Of a DNA stretch of 64,000 nucleotides, positions 35,301 to 45,957 are shown in pieces; positions within the stretch are counted from its first letter, which is position 1, and each line of letters begins with the position of its first letter. A model generated the notes under the pieces. It was not told where the DNA came from, made no database searches, and saw only the letters and a program-made list of their open reading frames with translations. Source of the DNA: Blastomyces gilchristii SLH14081 (Eukaryota; Ascomycota; Eurotiomycetes; Onygenales; Ajellomycetaceae); assembly GCF_000003855.2 (NCBI RefSeq), contig NW_003101673.1, forward strand, positions 1,655,746-1,719,745, in the 5' to 3' direction. The translations under genes and the position numbers were made by a program.

Positions 35301-36777
35301 GTAATGAGACTATCAAAAAATCTGGTCCTGGTCCCAGGCACGAACTTGAGAAGATAGCTGACTCTAATTCATCTTATGTAAGATCAGACCATTTTCAGTC
35401 ATTTTCATCAATGTAGTTGAGAAGTGATATATTCTCTTTCTCTGAATCTGAATCTGAATCTGATGAGTTCTGAAAGAGAATTCTCATGAAAGCTTGACAT
35501 TTTTCCTCAAAAGAGTTTGCTGTATATAATTCATTCTGAAACTCATATTCTAAGGCTGGAAGTTTTGCTACACTTCTTATTTTAGTATAGTGAAAAGCTT
35601 TAAAATCTTTCTTCTCTTATACTTCTTTAAGAAATGTATTTGAGTAGTCTGTTTTAGCTGTTTTAATATCTGAAAAATATTCATTTCTGACAGCTTTGAA
35701 CTCTTTATTAGATATTACATCATTCTTTCAATCTCTTCTAGCAGTAGCTAATTCTTTTCTTTTAGATGAGATATTCTCATTTTATCAAGATTTTAAATAC
35801 TTAGAAGATTTTCTTTTTAGAATATTATCTCTAACACTTGTTAGAATAATAGATGTAATAAGCTTCACTCTATTCTCAAGCATTTCATTTGAGATATCTT
35901 GACCAGAATTTCAATATAGCTCATTCTATCTTTCAGATTTTAGCAGTTTTATGCTTTCTTCAACTGCTTTTCAATCAGCTTTTTCAAAGTTATACTGATT
36001 AGAGAGAAGAGGATTTTCACTCATTTATTTTTCACTCAGTTCAATATTAAATTGAATAATCTCATGACCTGATCCTGATGTCTCATTTGAATTAATAAAT
36101 CAGTTTACAAGTCTTCTTTTCATTAGATTTTGTGATATGAAGATTAGATCTATAATAGACTTCTGTTTCATGTCTTTTCTAAAGAATGTTTGTTAATCAG
36201 ACTTATTAACCAAATCTATTGAATGCTCAAAGATTCATTCAATCAGATTATCAGCTCTCACTGCTCTCTTGCATTCTGAATTTCATTAGAAATGATGTGC
36301 ATTGAAATCTCCTGCAATTATAGAGTTTCTTGATGAAGTTATGTTCAGAAATTCTCTATCAATTGTTCAGATATTATTATTTTTCTTCAATGACTTTTCA
36401 TTATAGATATTTATGAGCTGTATAGTATCAAACTCATTTTCTTTATCTATAATATCACTCATCAGAATATCAGGGTCAGACATGATATCAAATCTTAGAT
36501 TAAATTGATATCTTGATCTCTTTCTTTCATAGATCACTACTCTTGACTTTATCTCAGACTTTTGAGATAAAAAGCAGTAGTAGCTTGAATGAGAAATAAC
36601 ATATTTTTACTCAGCATCAAAATTCAGCTCCTGAAGCAGTATAAAATCAACTTTTTATTCAAATGTAATTTGAAGACAAGAATAAATACAATTTGAGTTT
36701 CTATTCACATTATTTTGAATAAATGTGATTTTTGAAGAGTTTTTAAACTTTTTTTGTTGTTTTTGTTGTATATTCAT
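32305..36777 (-). pseudogene. LINE copy 2 ORF2: endonuclease, reverse transcriptase, RNase H
   Basis: Starts at ATG 36777 (MNIQQKQQKKFKN). Endonuclease/exonuclease/phosphatase motifs are readable through stops: FIQNNVNRNS near the start, LLQELN, then AGDFNAHH near 36295-36320 and SGSGHEII near 36060-36085. RT follows; the catalytic box near 34150-34180 still reads SSSYVDDIDLV. RNase H matches that of copy 1 at about 33250-32850. It is interrupted by the MITE at 34854-35341 and by many stops, so it cannot make a working protein. Confidence 0.82.
34854..35341 (-). mobile_element. Non-autonomous hAT element (MITE), copy 2, right end replaced
   Basis: Starts TAGACTGGCCGCCGGG and follows copy 1 (2243-2748) to CAGGCACG, then stops. 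The last 17 or so bases, including the right terminal inverted repeat, are missing. In their place comes a direct repeat of the 25 bases just left of the element (34831-34855 repeated at 35342-35366). That is not the 8-bp TSD expected of a hAT. This copy keeps many CCC and GG sites that copy 1 has lost, so it is younger or was less exposed to mutation. Confidence 0.85.
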
Positions 36778-36977
36778 ACTAAAAGAGAGTAGAGTAGAAT
36801 CTAATCACTATTATTAGATAGTAGATTATAACTGTTCTGAAAAGTAGAAATCTCAACTGCTTGCATTATATCTAGTTTATCATCAGAGTTATTTCTCAAT
36901 TCTCTAATCTTAACAGAAGTTTGAGAATTCAAGTTCTATTTACATTTAGCTGGAGAGTTGAAGTTTGAAGACTTAGA

Positions 36978-38420
36978 TAGTTAAGAGTTTCTTCTTTTTA
37001 AGCTTACAGTTGTGAGTTTACTGACTTGACTCTTCTCTTCAGTTCTAGATTGACTTTGAGCTTTATCTTTTCTCCAGTTCTTTTGAGTTCTAGAAGCAAA
37101 CATACATTCTTTTGAGCTAGATGCATGTTTTTCTTTGCAATTAGAGCACTTAAGCAGAGTATGTTGACAAATTTCATCTCTTTTTGAGCATGTTTCACAT
37201 TTATGCTCACTAGTTTTATAATCTCTGGCACAGAATGCACATTTTGAGTCTCTAAAACATGAGATTGCAAAGTATTCATATCTTTGACAGTTTGAACACT
37301 GTGTTTGAGCTTTGAGATTCATTCTTGAGTCTTTGTATTCATGAACTCTCATTTTCAAACCTGCTACTTTTACTTCAGAGATCTTTGACTGTTCAAGTGT
37401 TTTTATATATACTAGAACAGAGGCATTTCTTCTGCTTTGTCTGAACTCAATTGAATTTAGTTATACAGGCTTCTTTCTCAGTTGAATAGAGTTGTATTCT
37501 TTCAATTCATTTTTGAGAAGTAGTATTTCTTCTTCACAGTCAAAAATTTCAACTGAAATATTATAAAGAATGAATTTATCTCACTTTTCATCTCTTTCAG
37601 ATAGAATTATTATATTTAGTAGAGATTCTACTGCTGACTTTCAGAGATTCTCATTCTGAATAAGGAATTCAGCACTGAATTCAGACATTGTAGTCAGAAT
37701 GATGAAGTTTTCAAAGAATGATAATTCAATTGAAGCTATAACTAGTTTTTGAACTTCAATATCAGTCATCAACTGAGAAAAGAACTGCTGGTTAATTTCA
37801 TTTCTGATTCTGAAAATGAGATTTGAGTTTAGCTTGTTTCTTTGCAGAATGTTCTGATTTGAGACTTTGAGAATAAGTCTTCTATTTCTGAAGATTTGAA
37901 AGTTTTTCTCTTTTTACATTTTCTTTTTCACTTTTCTATGAATAGAGACATGAGCAGTATTCTTCTCAGTTTTCTCAGGATTTTGAGCAGGTTTTGAGAC
38001 AGCAGATTTAGAGATAGCAGATTTAGAGATAGCAGATTCAGCTGCTTAAGCATATGTTTTCTTCTGATTCAAAGAAGAAGAAGAAGAAGAAGTAGAAAAG
38101 AAAGAAGAGCAAACTGAAGAGTCAGTGATTGTATTAGAAATTTTCAAAGTTTTTTAAACTGTGTTTGAAATTCCAAGTTTGAACTTGATCACTTTCTGTA
38201 GTTATCTAGCCTGAGTATGAAGAATTAACAGAACTTCTTCATTCATCTTACTCAGACACTGCTTTTCAAGAATTTTACTTGCTTTTTTAAGTTTCTGTAT
38301 TTCAAGAACTTGTTATTTCTCTATCTCTTCTTTCTTTCTTCTCTTCAGAATTTCAATCTCAGAAATAGTATTTGAGAAAGCATCTTTCTTCACAATAACT
38401 GAGTGTACTTTTGAACTCAT
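36978..38420 (-). pseudogene. LINE copy 2 ORF1 (gag-like, zinc knuckles)
   Basis: Begins at ATG 38420 (MSSKVHSVIVKKDAF), passes a Lys-rich coiled stretch and a Ser-rich stretch, and ends with a cluster of zinc-knuckle motifs at about 37290-37100. The first reads CSNCQRYEYFAISC, where the expected His is Tyr. It is followed by CAFCARDYKTSEHKC and CSNCKEKHASSSKEC. Such a protein binds element RNA in LINE particles. Only 37358-36981 remains open; upstream there are several stops. The lost His is what a C-to-T change in CAC or CAT would give. Confidence 0.78.
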
Positions 38421-39188
38421 TATTCTTACTCAATGAAAAGTTGATCAGACTAATTCAATTAAGATATTTATTAAACTCTTTTTAAATTGAAAAGTTGATC
38501 AGACTGTTTCAATTAAGAGGTTTCTAAGTCTGTTTTCAATTGAAAAGTTAGTCAGACTATTTCAAAAGAAGAATTGCAGACTTTTATATATAAAACATCT
38601 GATTTTTTTCACACTAGTTCAGTAACTAGATTAGATTTTTGAAGAGAATCTAATAAACTAAAATTGATTTTTAAGATAAATCAATAAAATCTTTATAATC
38701 TCTTTCTTGAGATATAATGAGAAAAAGTATGATATCAATTGATAGTAAATCAGATAATATGACAGTTTTTAAGAGAAAAACTGACAAAAAATAAATCAAT
38801 TTTTTGAAGAGAAATTGATTAAAACTATTCAATTTTATTCTAAATTATTCAATTCTTCTCACACAACAGATATGCAACTCAAATCAGTTAATAAAGAGTG
38901 TAAAAAAGAATTAAGTATTAATGAAAGCTCTTCAGTCACTGAAAAAGTAATTCTTACTTAAAAGAATATGAAATTATAACAGAAAACAACTCTGTTTTTA
39001 ATTCTTTATAAGAATATTGTATAAAACTCAGAGAAAAACATCTTACTTTTTTAAGAGAAGTAAAAAACTATTTCTAAAATCTTTTTTTTGCATTAACTGC
39101 TGCAGAAGAATGAGATAGAAACTGCTAAGATATGTATTACTGTATACTCTCTATCAAGACTTTCTCTCTTCAGAGTCTTGATATTATA

Positions 39189-39468
39189 GAGAATATAAGT
39201 CTGTTTCTATATAATAATATAAATATTGTCAGTGAGATGTAGAGAAACTGGTTATTTATATCTCAAAATAGAAGACTTTGTCAATGATTATATTAATATA
39301 GAGTTAATTCTCAAATTCAATAGAAATCTAGTGTTGCTGTTCTCAATTTCTTGCAGAATCTATTGAATATTGAGATATTAAAACTAGATTTAATATATCT
39401 CACTGTGCAGGGATCAAAGGCTCAGTCAGACCTTGAAGTATACTGATTTTATAGTTGTCATGTCTGCT
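39189..39468. other. AT-rich sequence of unknown origin
   Basis: Between the likely right edge of the LINE and the start of the recognisable P repeat. It may be the upstream part of gypsy C, or the unseen left part of P, because the first window copy of P is cut by the window edge. A partly self-complementary stretch lies near 39153-39205. No gene is supported. Confidence 0.4.
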
Positions 39469-40090
39469 GATTATGTATTGAGTACAGTTGCTGAGATATC
39501 TTTTTATACTTTTCTGTCAGAGATGAGCCAGATTGAGAGAGATGATACAAGGGTGAGACTTGATATTGATATTCAGATACACTGAAGACAGACTGTGAAG
39601 ATTGCACTTCAGAAGTGATCATTGATTATGTGCTTGATATTATCACTGAGATATCTTTTTGTATTTTTCTGCTGGGAATGAGCCAGATTAGAAAGAACAG
39701 TACAATAGTGAGACTTGATATTGATGTTTTGAAACATCAAAGATGAACAGGGTTTTCACAGAGATCACTTCTCAGATATCTTCACAACTACAGATCAGAG
39801 ATCTTCCAAAATTGAGAAGATTGATGCATATGACTAGGTCTCTTCACCTTACAATTTGTATGACACTTTGGCCTGGGGTTGTGATGTGATAGGGGAGAAC
39901 AGGGGATACTCTCACACAGGAGTTTCAAACAACATTCAGTTCATGTTTGGCTGAATAACTTCACCACCACACAGGGTATGCGGTCGGCGATGGGGTCAGA
40001 ATGCTTGTATGATTGAGGGCTTTTCGATGAATCTATCGGCGGGTTCTTATTCGAAAAATTGAGTGAGTTCGTGGTGGAGCGGTTGATCTG
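39469..40090. repeat. Unclassified dispersed repeat P, copy 2, with 155-bp internal duplication
   Basis: 39624-40090 aligns without gaps to 1-467. Just upstream, 39469-39623 is a diverged tandem copy of 39624-39778 (both start GATTATGT and share the GAGATATCTTTTT block), a period of 155 bases. The left half of the aligned part is strongly mutated relative to copy 1, while the last 130 bases differ at only about four sites. The right edge, TTGATCTG, abuts gypsy A-type sequence. Confidence 0.75.
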
Positions 40091-40550
40091 CATCATTGGA
40101 TTTTATTAAGTAATATAAGATAGAAGATTTAATATGATTAAATCTTAAGACTATATAAATTACACACTCATCTCATACACTGAATTATCATTATATTAAA
40201 TATAAGATGATAGAAGTTCTAGACAGTTATAATTACTATCTTAATATATTATCAGAGATTTATAATATCTTTTATATAAGCTTACTTTACTATACTATCA
40301 CTGATCTATTCTCTTCTTAATTAACTTCTAACTGACAGTTATCAGAGATTGTAGAAGAAGATAATAAACTTAAGTAAGAGATTAAAAATATTCTTGATAA
40401 GAGACTCTACAGTCACAGCTAATAATATTTTATAAAATAAATCATTTATAATTATCTGATCTGAATTTCAAGCTTTATATTATTTAAAACAGTGACTTTT
40501 AACTAATAAGATCTATATATAATCTTATCTGTAAAAAGAGAGAGTTAATA
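40091..40550 (+). pseudogene. 3' end of a second gypsy A-type element
   Basis: Aligns with 28930-29399, the C-terminal part of pol and short 3' region of gypsy A (for example TAATATAAGATAGAAG at 40110 and 28950). All frames are closed. The 5' part of this element is absent; the P repeat sits at the break. Confidence 0.8.
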
Positions 40551-40860
40551 TAACAGACTGTATCTGATTAATTATATAGACTATTTTATTACACTTTATA
40601 AATTCTACTAAAAGCTCTGATTCTCAGTCACTGATTCTCAGTTAAAAAACTCATGAAATTTCTATTCTTCTACTCTGAAGCTTTACTATGTATATAAAGT
40701 CTCTATTCTTCTGCTCTGAAGCTTCACTGTGTATATATATAAATATTCATTTCAATCACTGATTTCTGCACTTTCTCTTTCTTTTCTTCTCTAATGTTTT
40801 TCACTTTTGTATTATAAGACCTATATATTATACTAATCTATTCAGTGTAGACCTCTTACA
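40551..40860 (+). repeat. 3' LTR of the second gypsy A-type element
   Basis: About 310 bases aligned with the LTRs at 12249 and 29400, starting TAACAGACTG (from TGAC) and ending CCTCTTACA. It is followed at once by LINE sequence, so this element had landed in a LINE. Confidence 0.85.
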
Positions 40861-41109
40861 GAAACTAGTTTAAAAAATGTATGAATATTTTTTGACAGTC
40901 AAGCTGCTCTGAAAAGACTGAGAAATAGTCAGATTTATAATAATTAAATGAATCTTGAACTGATTTTGAATTCTGTTATGAAAATTCAAAAGAGAAGAAA
41001 ATCAAAAATGATAACTCATTTACACTGAGTTCCTACTCATAGCAATGAAATGGCTGATTTAGCTGCAAAGAAGAGTTCAGAATTAACCAGGTCTATTCAA
41101 AAAACAGTG
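40861..41109 (+). mobile_element. LINE fragment, copy 3 (RNase H part)
   Basis: In + orientation this matches the - strand of LINE copy 1 from about 17095 down to 16840. It shares TATGAATATT, GTCAAGCTGCT and the block encoding ADLAAKKSSEL. The match ends abruptly at AAAACAGTG (41109), where the sequence changes to normal composition. The left edge is the gypsy LTR at 40860. It is the outermost repeat before the gene-rich half. Confidence 0.82.
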
Positions 41110-42130
41110 CGTGAATTGGTATGTATACTCTCATTCATAAAATACCTAGCGGAGCACTGACATGAGAAGGACTGCATTTATCCCACGCCAGTAAAATTGA
41201 CTTCGAAGGACTTTAGCAGCAAAGAAAAGATACGAGCTCGGAGGAATTAAACCCTTCGAAACAAGGACTATCAAATGAGACGCGAAATGAACTTGACCCC
41301 GGGTCCCCGTGTATCTCCAGTGTCCAAAATCTCTCCTTGCGTCCCAACCACTTCTCTGAATGCGGCCATTCAAATTTTGAACTGCTGGGCAGCTCTTGCT
41401 AGAATCAAATGTAGTGGCATAGCAAAAACAGCTGCAGAATTCTTTCACGCAACGCTGAAGGCAGCACTATGCTGAGACTACAAAGCAGATTATGATTTGG
41501 GTAGTCTTCTGATATTGGTAGAGTGACAGAAGTGCCCAATGCTCTTGGTAATTGGGGTGGAGCCTGGTGAGCAAGGTGACTGGTGGGGAAACTTGCTTGA
41601 TCTTCCTTCATTTCTCCATTTTTGCAGTTTTACGGAGTATATGATATATATATATAACTATATATAAATATGAGCATCAGAAGTGACAATAAACTCTTGC
41701 GATCTACTTCTGCCGCTTGCGCTAACCTTAAACATTTCTCGCTGCTGATTGGCTGCCCCTGGGATCATTTCTCTTCAGTCTCTCTCTCTGGTCCAACAAC
41801 ACAACTTTCAATTCTAGTTGCTGTGTAATAATATCTCCGTTCGTCCACGATCAATCCGTCCGTTCCTCCTCGTATCGACAGGAATATCACGTTGGCTATC
41901 CCGCCAGACTATTGACATTCCCGAACGATTAGATACAAACCGCGCCATTTTCAGAAACCAACCTGCATACAATTTCTCTTACGACTGCGAATCTTCAAAA
42001 AAAAAAAAAAAAAAAAAAAAAAAACAAAACGAAAAGAGAAACTCCTCTTGCCAACAACCCCCAGTTGGCCGTCTGCTCCGTTTCCACCATATCTCCAAAA
42101 TCTGTGCGTTTCTTACAACCCAAGTTAGCC
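41110..42130. other. Isochore boundary and upstream region of the SPT small-subunit gene
   Basis: Composition switches here to about even GC with normal CpG. I see no gene. Notable items are an ACGGAGTA motif at 41632-41639, an AT repeat near 41642-41668, a pyrimidine-rich stretch near 41772-41790 and a run of 28 A at 41997-42024. The last two lie in the likely promoter and 5' UTR of the gene at 42131. Confidence 0.6.
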
Positions 42131-42642
42131 ATGTCGCAAACCTCCTCCCCCTCAATCATCACGTCCTTCATCCGCTGGCTCCGTTTGAAAAACTATCAAT
42201 ATGAAGTCACCATCTCCCTCTACATGCTTACCCCTATAGAGAAATTCGTTTTCAGTACGTTTGTCTACTCCCCTCCCCCCCCCCTTTCAATAATCAATAA
42301 TCCTCCGAGCCACAAACGAACTAACAACCCCCCTCCGCGCACGCCCTAGACACCCTCCTCCTCCTCATAACCTCCATGCTCCTCGCAGCAGCCTACGTCT
42401 ATCTCCCCGACCACGTCACCACAGTCAGCAAGCGCATCTGGTACTACTGGGCAGGTGACGCTTTCACAGACTTCCCCTTCGTCAACGTCTCTACCTCCGC
42501 CACCGCCGTCGCCGCAGGAAGTGCCAAAACCTCCCTATCTGCTGCGCAGCAGGAAGGGTATGAAACACTAATGGAGACTGCGAAGAAAGTAGCTGAGACG
42601 GCTGCGACGACGGCGGGGAAGGTGGCTGGCGGGGAGTTGTAA
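42131..42642 (+). CDS. Small subunit of serine palmitoyltransferase-like protein
   Basis: Exons 42131-42254 and 42350-42642 with a GTACGT..TAG intron give 138 residues. The N-terminal half matches the ssSPT family (SPTSSA-like): WLRLKNYQYEVTISLYML, then TPIEKFVFNTLLLLI, a membrane segment at about residues 43-61, and AYVYLPDHV. The human protein has the same order of YQY, ALYMLEP, VFN and YVFMPQH. Such subunits bind the catalytic SPT dimer in the ER membrane and stimulate the first step of sphingolipid synthesis, joining serine and palmitoyl-CoA. The C-terminal 60 residues are Ala/Thr/Lys-rich and not part of the family core. The first ATG in frame was used; the intron splits the Asn codon. 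It is the first gene beyond the AT-rich block. Confidence 0.88.
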
Positions 42643-43446
42643 TTTGGGCGTTGTTTGTGTCTGTGATGGGACTGTGATGGGAATTCGTTGTTATCTTCTT
42701 TGACATATGAATTAGTTTTGTAAAAAAAATAAAAAAAATAAATTTATTTTAATTTTAGTTAAGATGGCTGGCTACACTAACTGGGAGTTGTTCGGGTGTT
42801 TTGATCTCGTGGAAATAACAGGCGTGTTTTTTTTTTTTTTTTATGGCGTGTTTGTTTTCGTGGCTCGTGTTGCATACGATGGTTCGTTCTCAGGCTGAGG
42901 ATGTTATTCTGTTCTTCTTGTTAGCCTATCTATGCTCACTCTCATAATGTCTACGTTCCATGCGGCAAGTTTTATACTAATTTAATATCTTCAATGATCG
43001 GGTGTTATTGTGTCGGTTTTTGCGTCTATATCCCCGCCTCCTTGCACCACATATGTGTTTTGTCCGTTGGCTGCTTATACACCTCATTCAAGCCAGATAT
43101 TATCAATGAAAAATTGCGAAGAGGAGAATTAATATATATGTACACAATAAATACAACACATTCCAAAATTGAAGCCAACACATTCCAAAATTGAAGCCAA
43201 GGAATGAAACAAGAAGCCAATCCATCCATCCCAGAACGAACTCCTTTAATCCCATGCCGAAGAAAAGATGCTTTGCCAAAGAATATCATATCCCTTATGT
43301 ATATATATACACAGAAACTGGGCCAGGCCCGAGGGAAGGGGAAAAAACCCTTTTAACACCCCTCCATATGCCACCTTACCTCACACTTCCTTCCATTCTT
43401 TGATCCCTCATATCCCATTTGTTATACAACGCTCGAAATATGTAAC
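42643..43446. other. Intergenic region between SPT subunit and PET100
   Basis: The two genes end toward each other. The stretch holds a run of A/T at 42721-42750, a run of 16 T at 42827-42842 and a 19-bp direct repeat of ACACATTCCAAAATTGAAGC near 43156-43198. No convincing gene. The short open frames have no family resemblance. Confidence 0.55.
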
Positions 43447-43836
43447 TCACGAACCCTCCGCGACACTACCGCCTTCACTCCCCACTGCACGCTCACCCCG
43501 CAATTGCGCCGCCCGCAACGCCTTCTGCTTATCCATGCGCGCCAGCTCCTTCTCAATATCACCAAGCTCGAGGGGGATCTTGTGTGATTGTTCCTTCGTG
43601 GGCCAGAAACCGGGGACGGAGAAGCGTTCTTCGAGGTTCGTGCCGAAATAGTACATCCAGCCGATGGGGAAGAGGATGTAGATGCCGAACTGGAGATTTT
43701 GTGTGTTAGGTTTTGGTTTGGTTTAGTAAGTGAGAAGGAAGATGGGTAGTTAGCATATCAGTTAGTGTAGCAGCTGGCATACCTTGAACACTTCAAGATT
43801 CCCGCCTTGGAGTCTGCGGAGCACGGCGCTGAGCAT
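43447..43836 (-). CDS. PET100: Cytochrome c oxidase assembly protein PET100
   Basis: Two exons on the - strand, 43783-43836 and 43447-43689, joined in phase 0 by a GTATGC..CAG intron, give 98 residues. After MLSAVLRRLQGGNLEVFK comes FGIYILFPIGWMYYFG, a membrane segment, and then NLEERFSVPGFWP, the signature of the PET100 family. Family members are small inner-membrane proteins of the mitochondrion that act late in cytochrome c oxidase assembly. The C-terminal third (KELARMDKQKALRAAQLRG) is a charged helix. The start ATG gives the family's usual short N-terminus (GGNLEVFKFG). The length is normal for filamentous fungi. Confidence 0.93.
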
Positions 43837-45040
43837 TGTGAATAAATTTTATCTCTTCTTTAAGGCTTTTGGTGTGCCGGTTTCCTCTTATTTCTTTTTT
43901 CTCCCTTCCTGGGTTGTTGCCCTTCGCCCTTATCTGTTTTTTGCTTTTTCGCCCGCCTCCCTTTCCTTTGTTCCTTTCCCTCCTGTACTTGTAGGGTTTG
44001 ATTTCCCTGTTATTCCGGTATATTATATATACTAGGAATTGGACAAAAGCCCAGAGCTATGACCGCGGGGAACCAATTTTCCGAATTGGAATGGAACGAG
44101 GGGCCCGTTTCCCTTATACACGGTACCGAATGGCTCTAGGGCGACTGGAAGGAGTGAACACGGTGTTTTCCGGCGGGGGGAATTGTTGAAATAGCAGTGT
44201 CTGTTCCTCTGTCTCCGCTGGAAGTTACTTTTTCAATAGGAAGCCTGTCGGAGCGGCGGGTTGGTAACGGATTAGTCAGATGTGATTCATTGCACTAGAC
44301 TTAATATTGATTAGTGTCTGTTGATCCTGTACCACGTGAATCTTCGCCGTTTGCTTAGTAACTAATTCTCCTAATACACGCGCTAGCACTTTTGCGCCGA
44401 ACCTCGGCTCATTCTGCGCTTGCAGCTCAACGGCAGAAGTGCTATATCGTATCGCGAAGTGCTGTACGGAGTATTTACTTTGCATCGCGAACTGAAATAG
44501 TGGCCTATTTGTTCTGACTCTAGCCAGTTAGCCAGTGGCCACGGAGACTAATTAGCCCAAGGAGATTTTTGTCCTGTCACCTTGCTCGTACCCCAGCCGT
44601 CTATTTTCCAGGTTTCTTTCCATTAGTTCCTTTGTAGCTCATTGCCGTTCAATTTTCGGCTCAATGCTAACACAGCTTATTTTTAGCCGCGGGTGTTTCT
44701 CCAAAACCCCCTCCCTCCCTTAGAAATGGCAGAAACACAGCTCATATTTGTCTCTCTTTCTTGTCCCGCTTTCTTTCTAATTTCATGAATATAAAACCAT
44801 TTAACTGATCTCTTCTTCTGCTCATTCTCTTTCTCTTCCTTCCCCCTCGACCTTGACGTTTTTTGAAGGGCATCTTCCAAAGGCATAACACCGCCTCTGG
44901 AACTAACAACACGTCAATAGCTCAACGTTCGTTTCGAGTTACTGCTTTCTTTCTTGCATTGTCATCCTTCGAGATCCCACAATAGTTATAGTCTTCCTTC
45001 TTTTCGTACATAATAAAGGAAATCAGATCACAGCGCAAAA
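43837..45040. other. Divergent promoter region, PET100 / enoyl-CoA isomerase
   Basis: 1.2 kb between two divergent starts. No gene is supported; the frames near 44276-44485 and 44683-44886 lack any family match. Features seen are a long C/T-rich stretch near 43855-43990 just upstream of PET100, an ACGGAGTA motif at 44465-44472, and C/T-rich runs at 44815-44850 before the isomerase, as is common in fungal promoters. Confidence 0.55.
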
Positions 45041-45957
45041 ATGAGCTCTGCAGCCCAAGAAATCACCGTCACCTACAAGGACCGGGTAGCCATCATCACC
45101 CTCAACCGGCCTAAGAAGCTCAATGCTCTGGGTGGTGACCACTACTGGGAACTGGGTCAGAAGATGCGCGAGATCGCCCAGCGCGATGACATCTTCATCA
45201 CTGTCCTGACGGGAACAGGTCGCTTCTTTTCTGCGTAAGTCAAAACGTATTAAGACCCCCAAACACATCCCTCACTTTGACTAGAAAACACAACATTCTC
45301 TAACAATACAACCCTCGAATATTTAGTGGTGCCGATGTTCAGAAGACCCGTCCTGCTTCTGGCGATGCTGACGCCCGCCGTGAAGTCCTGCGCGGCTTCG
45401 TTGCCGGCAACCTGGACCTGACAAACACTTTCTCCAACCACCCCAAGATTCTCGTCGTAGCCCTCAACGGCCCAGCAGTCGGTCTCTCCGCCGCTCTCAC
45501 TGCCTTCGGGGATTTCATCTACGCCGCTCCACACACATTCCTCCTCACGCCCTTCACATCCCTCGGTCTCGTGGCTGAGGGTGGTGCCAGCCACGCCTTG
45601 GTTGAACGCCTGGGTATCTCCAAGGCCAACGAGGCGTTGATCATGAGCAAGCGAATCCCCATTGAGGATCTGGTTTCGACTGGGTATGTGAACAAGGTGT
45701 TCACTGCCCCCGGTGGAAAGGAGGATGCGGCTGGGTTTTTGAAACTGGTATTGGAGGAGGTTGAGGAGAGGCTTGGGACACATCTTAATCAGGACAGCAT
45801 GGTTAAGGTTAAGGAGCTGATTAGACGGCCAGGGAGGCGGGTGTTGGATCACCAGAATGTTTTGGAGGTGTTTATGGGGATGGATAGGTTTATGGCTGGC
45901 ATTCCACAGCAGGAGTTTATGAAGATTGCGACTGGGCAGAAGAAGCATAAGTTGTAA
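45041..45957 (+). CDS. Peroxisomal enoyl-CoA isomerase/hydratase (ECI1-like)
   Basis: Exons 45041-45234 and 45327-45957 with a GTAAGT..TAG intron give 274 residues of the crotonase fold. RVAIITLNRPKKLNAL opens the domain. GRFFSAGADVQ is the oxyanion-hole loop (the intron falls inside it, at the Ala codon). LNGPAVGLSAALTAFGD and LGLVAEGGASHALVERLG follow; the Glu in AEGG is at the position of the catalytic Glu in delta3,delta2-enoyl-CoA isomerases. The last three residues, HKL, form a PTS1-type peroxisomal signal; yeast Eci1 ends HRL. The likely role is to move double bonds so that unsaturated fatty acids can enter beta-oxidation. A hydratase role cannot be excluded. The start has A at -3 and a clean AAAATG context. 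Confidence 0.88.

Larger units (their letters stand above)
31934..39178 (-). mobile_element. Near full-length LINE, copy 2, carrying a hAT MITE
   Basis: The 3' end on the left reads TATAATTGAAGAATAATAAT in - strand sense, as in copy 1. ORF2 lies at about 36777-32305 and ORF1 at about 38420-36978, with a 5' region to about 39178. A likely 10-bp TSD, TGATATTATA, sits at 31924-31933 and 39179-39188. It is AT-rich, so the right edge is the less certain one. Without the MITE at 34854 the element is about 6.75 kb. Two ORFs, an EN-RT-RNase H layout and a (TAA)n tail suggest the I/Tad1 group. It is more mutated than copy 1. Confidence 0.8.

Noticed and set aside
41146..41611. Short frames on both strands just beyond the isochore edge
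   Set aside because: They overlap each other, lack splice or family support, and have no start context worth noting.
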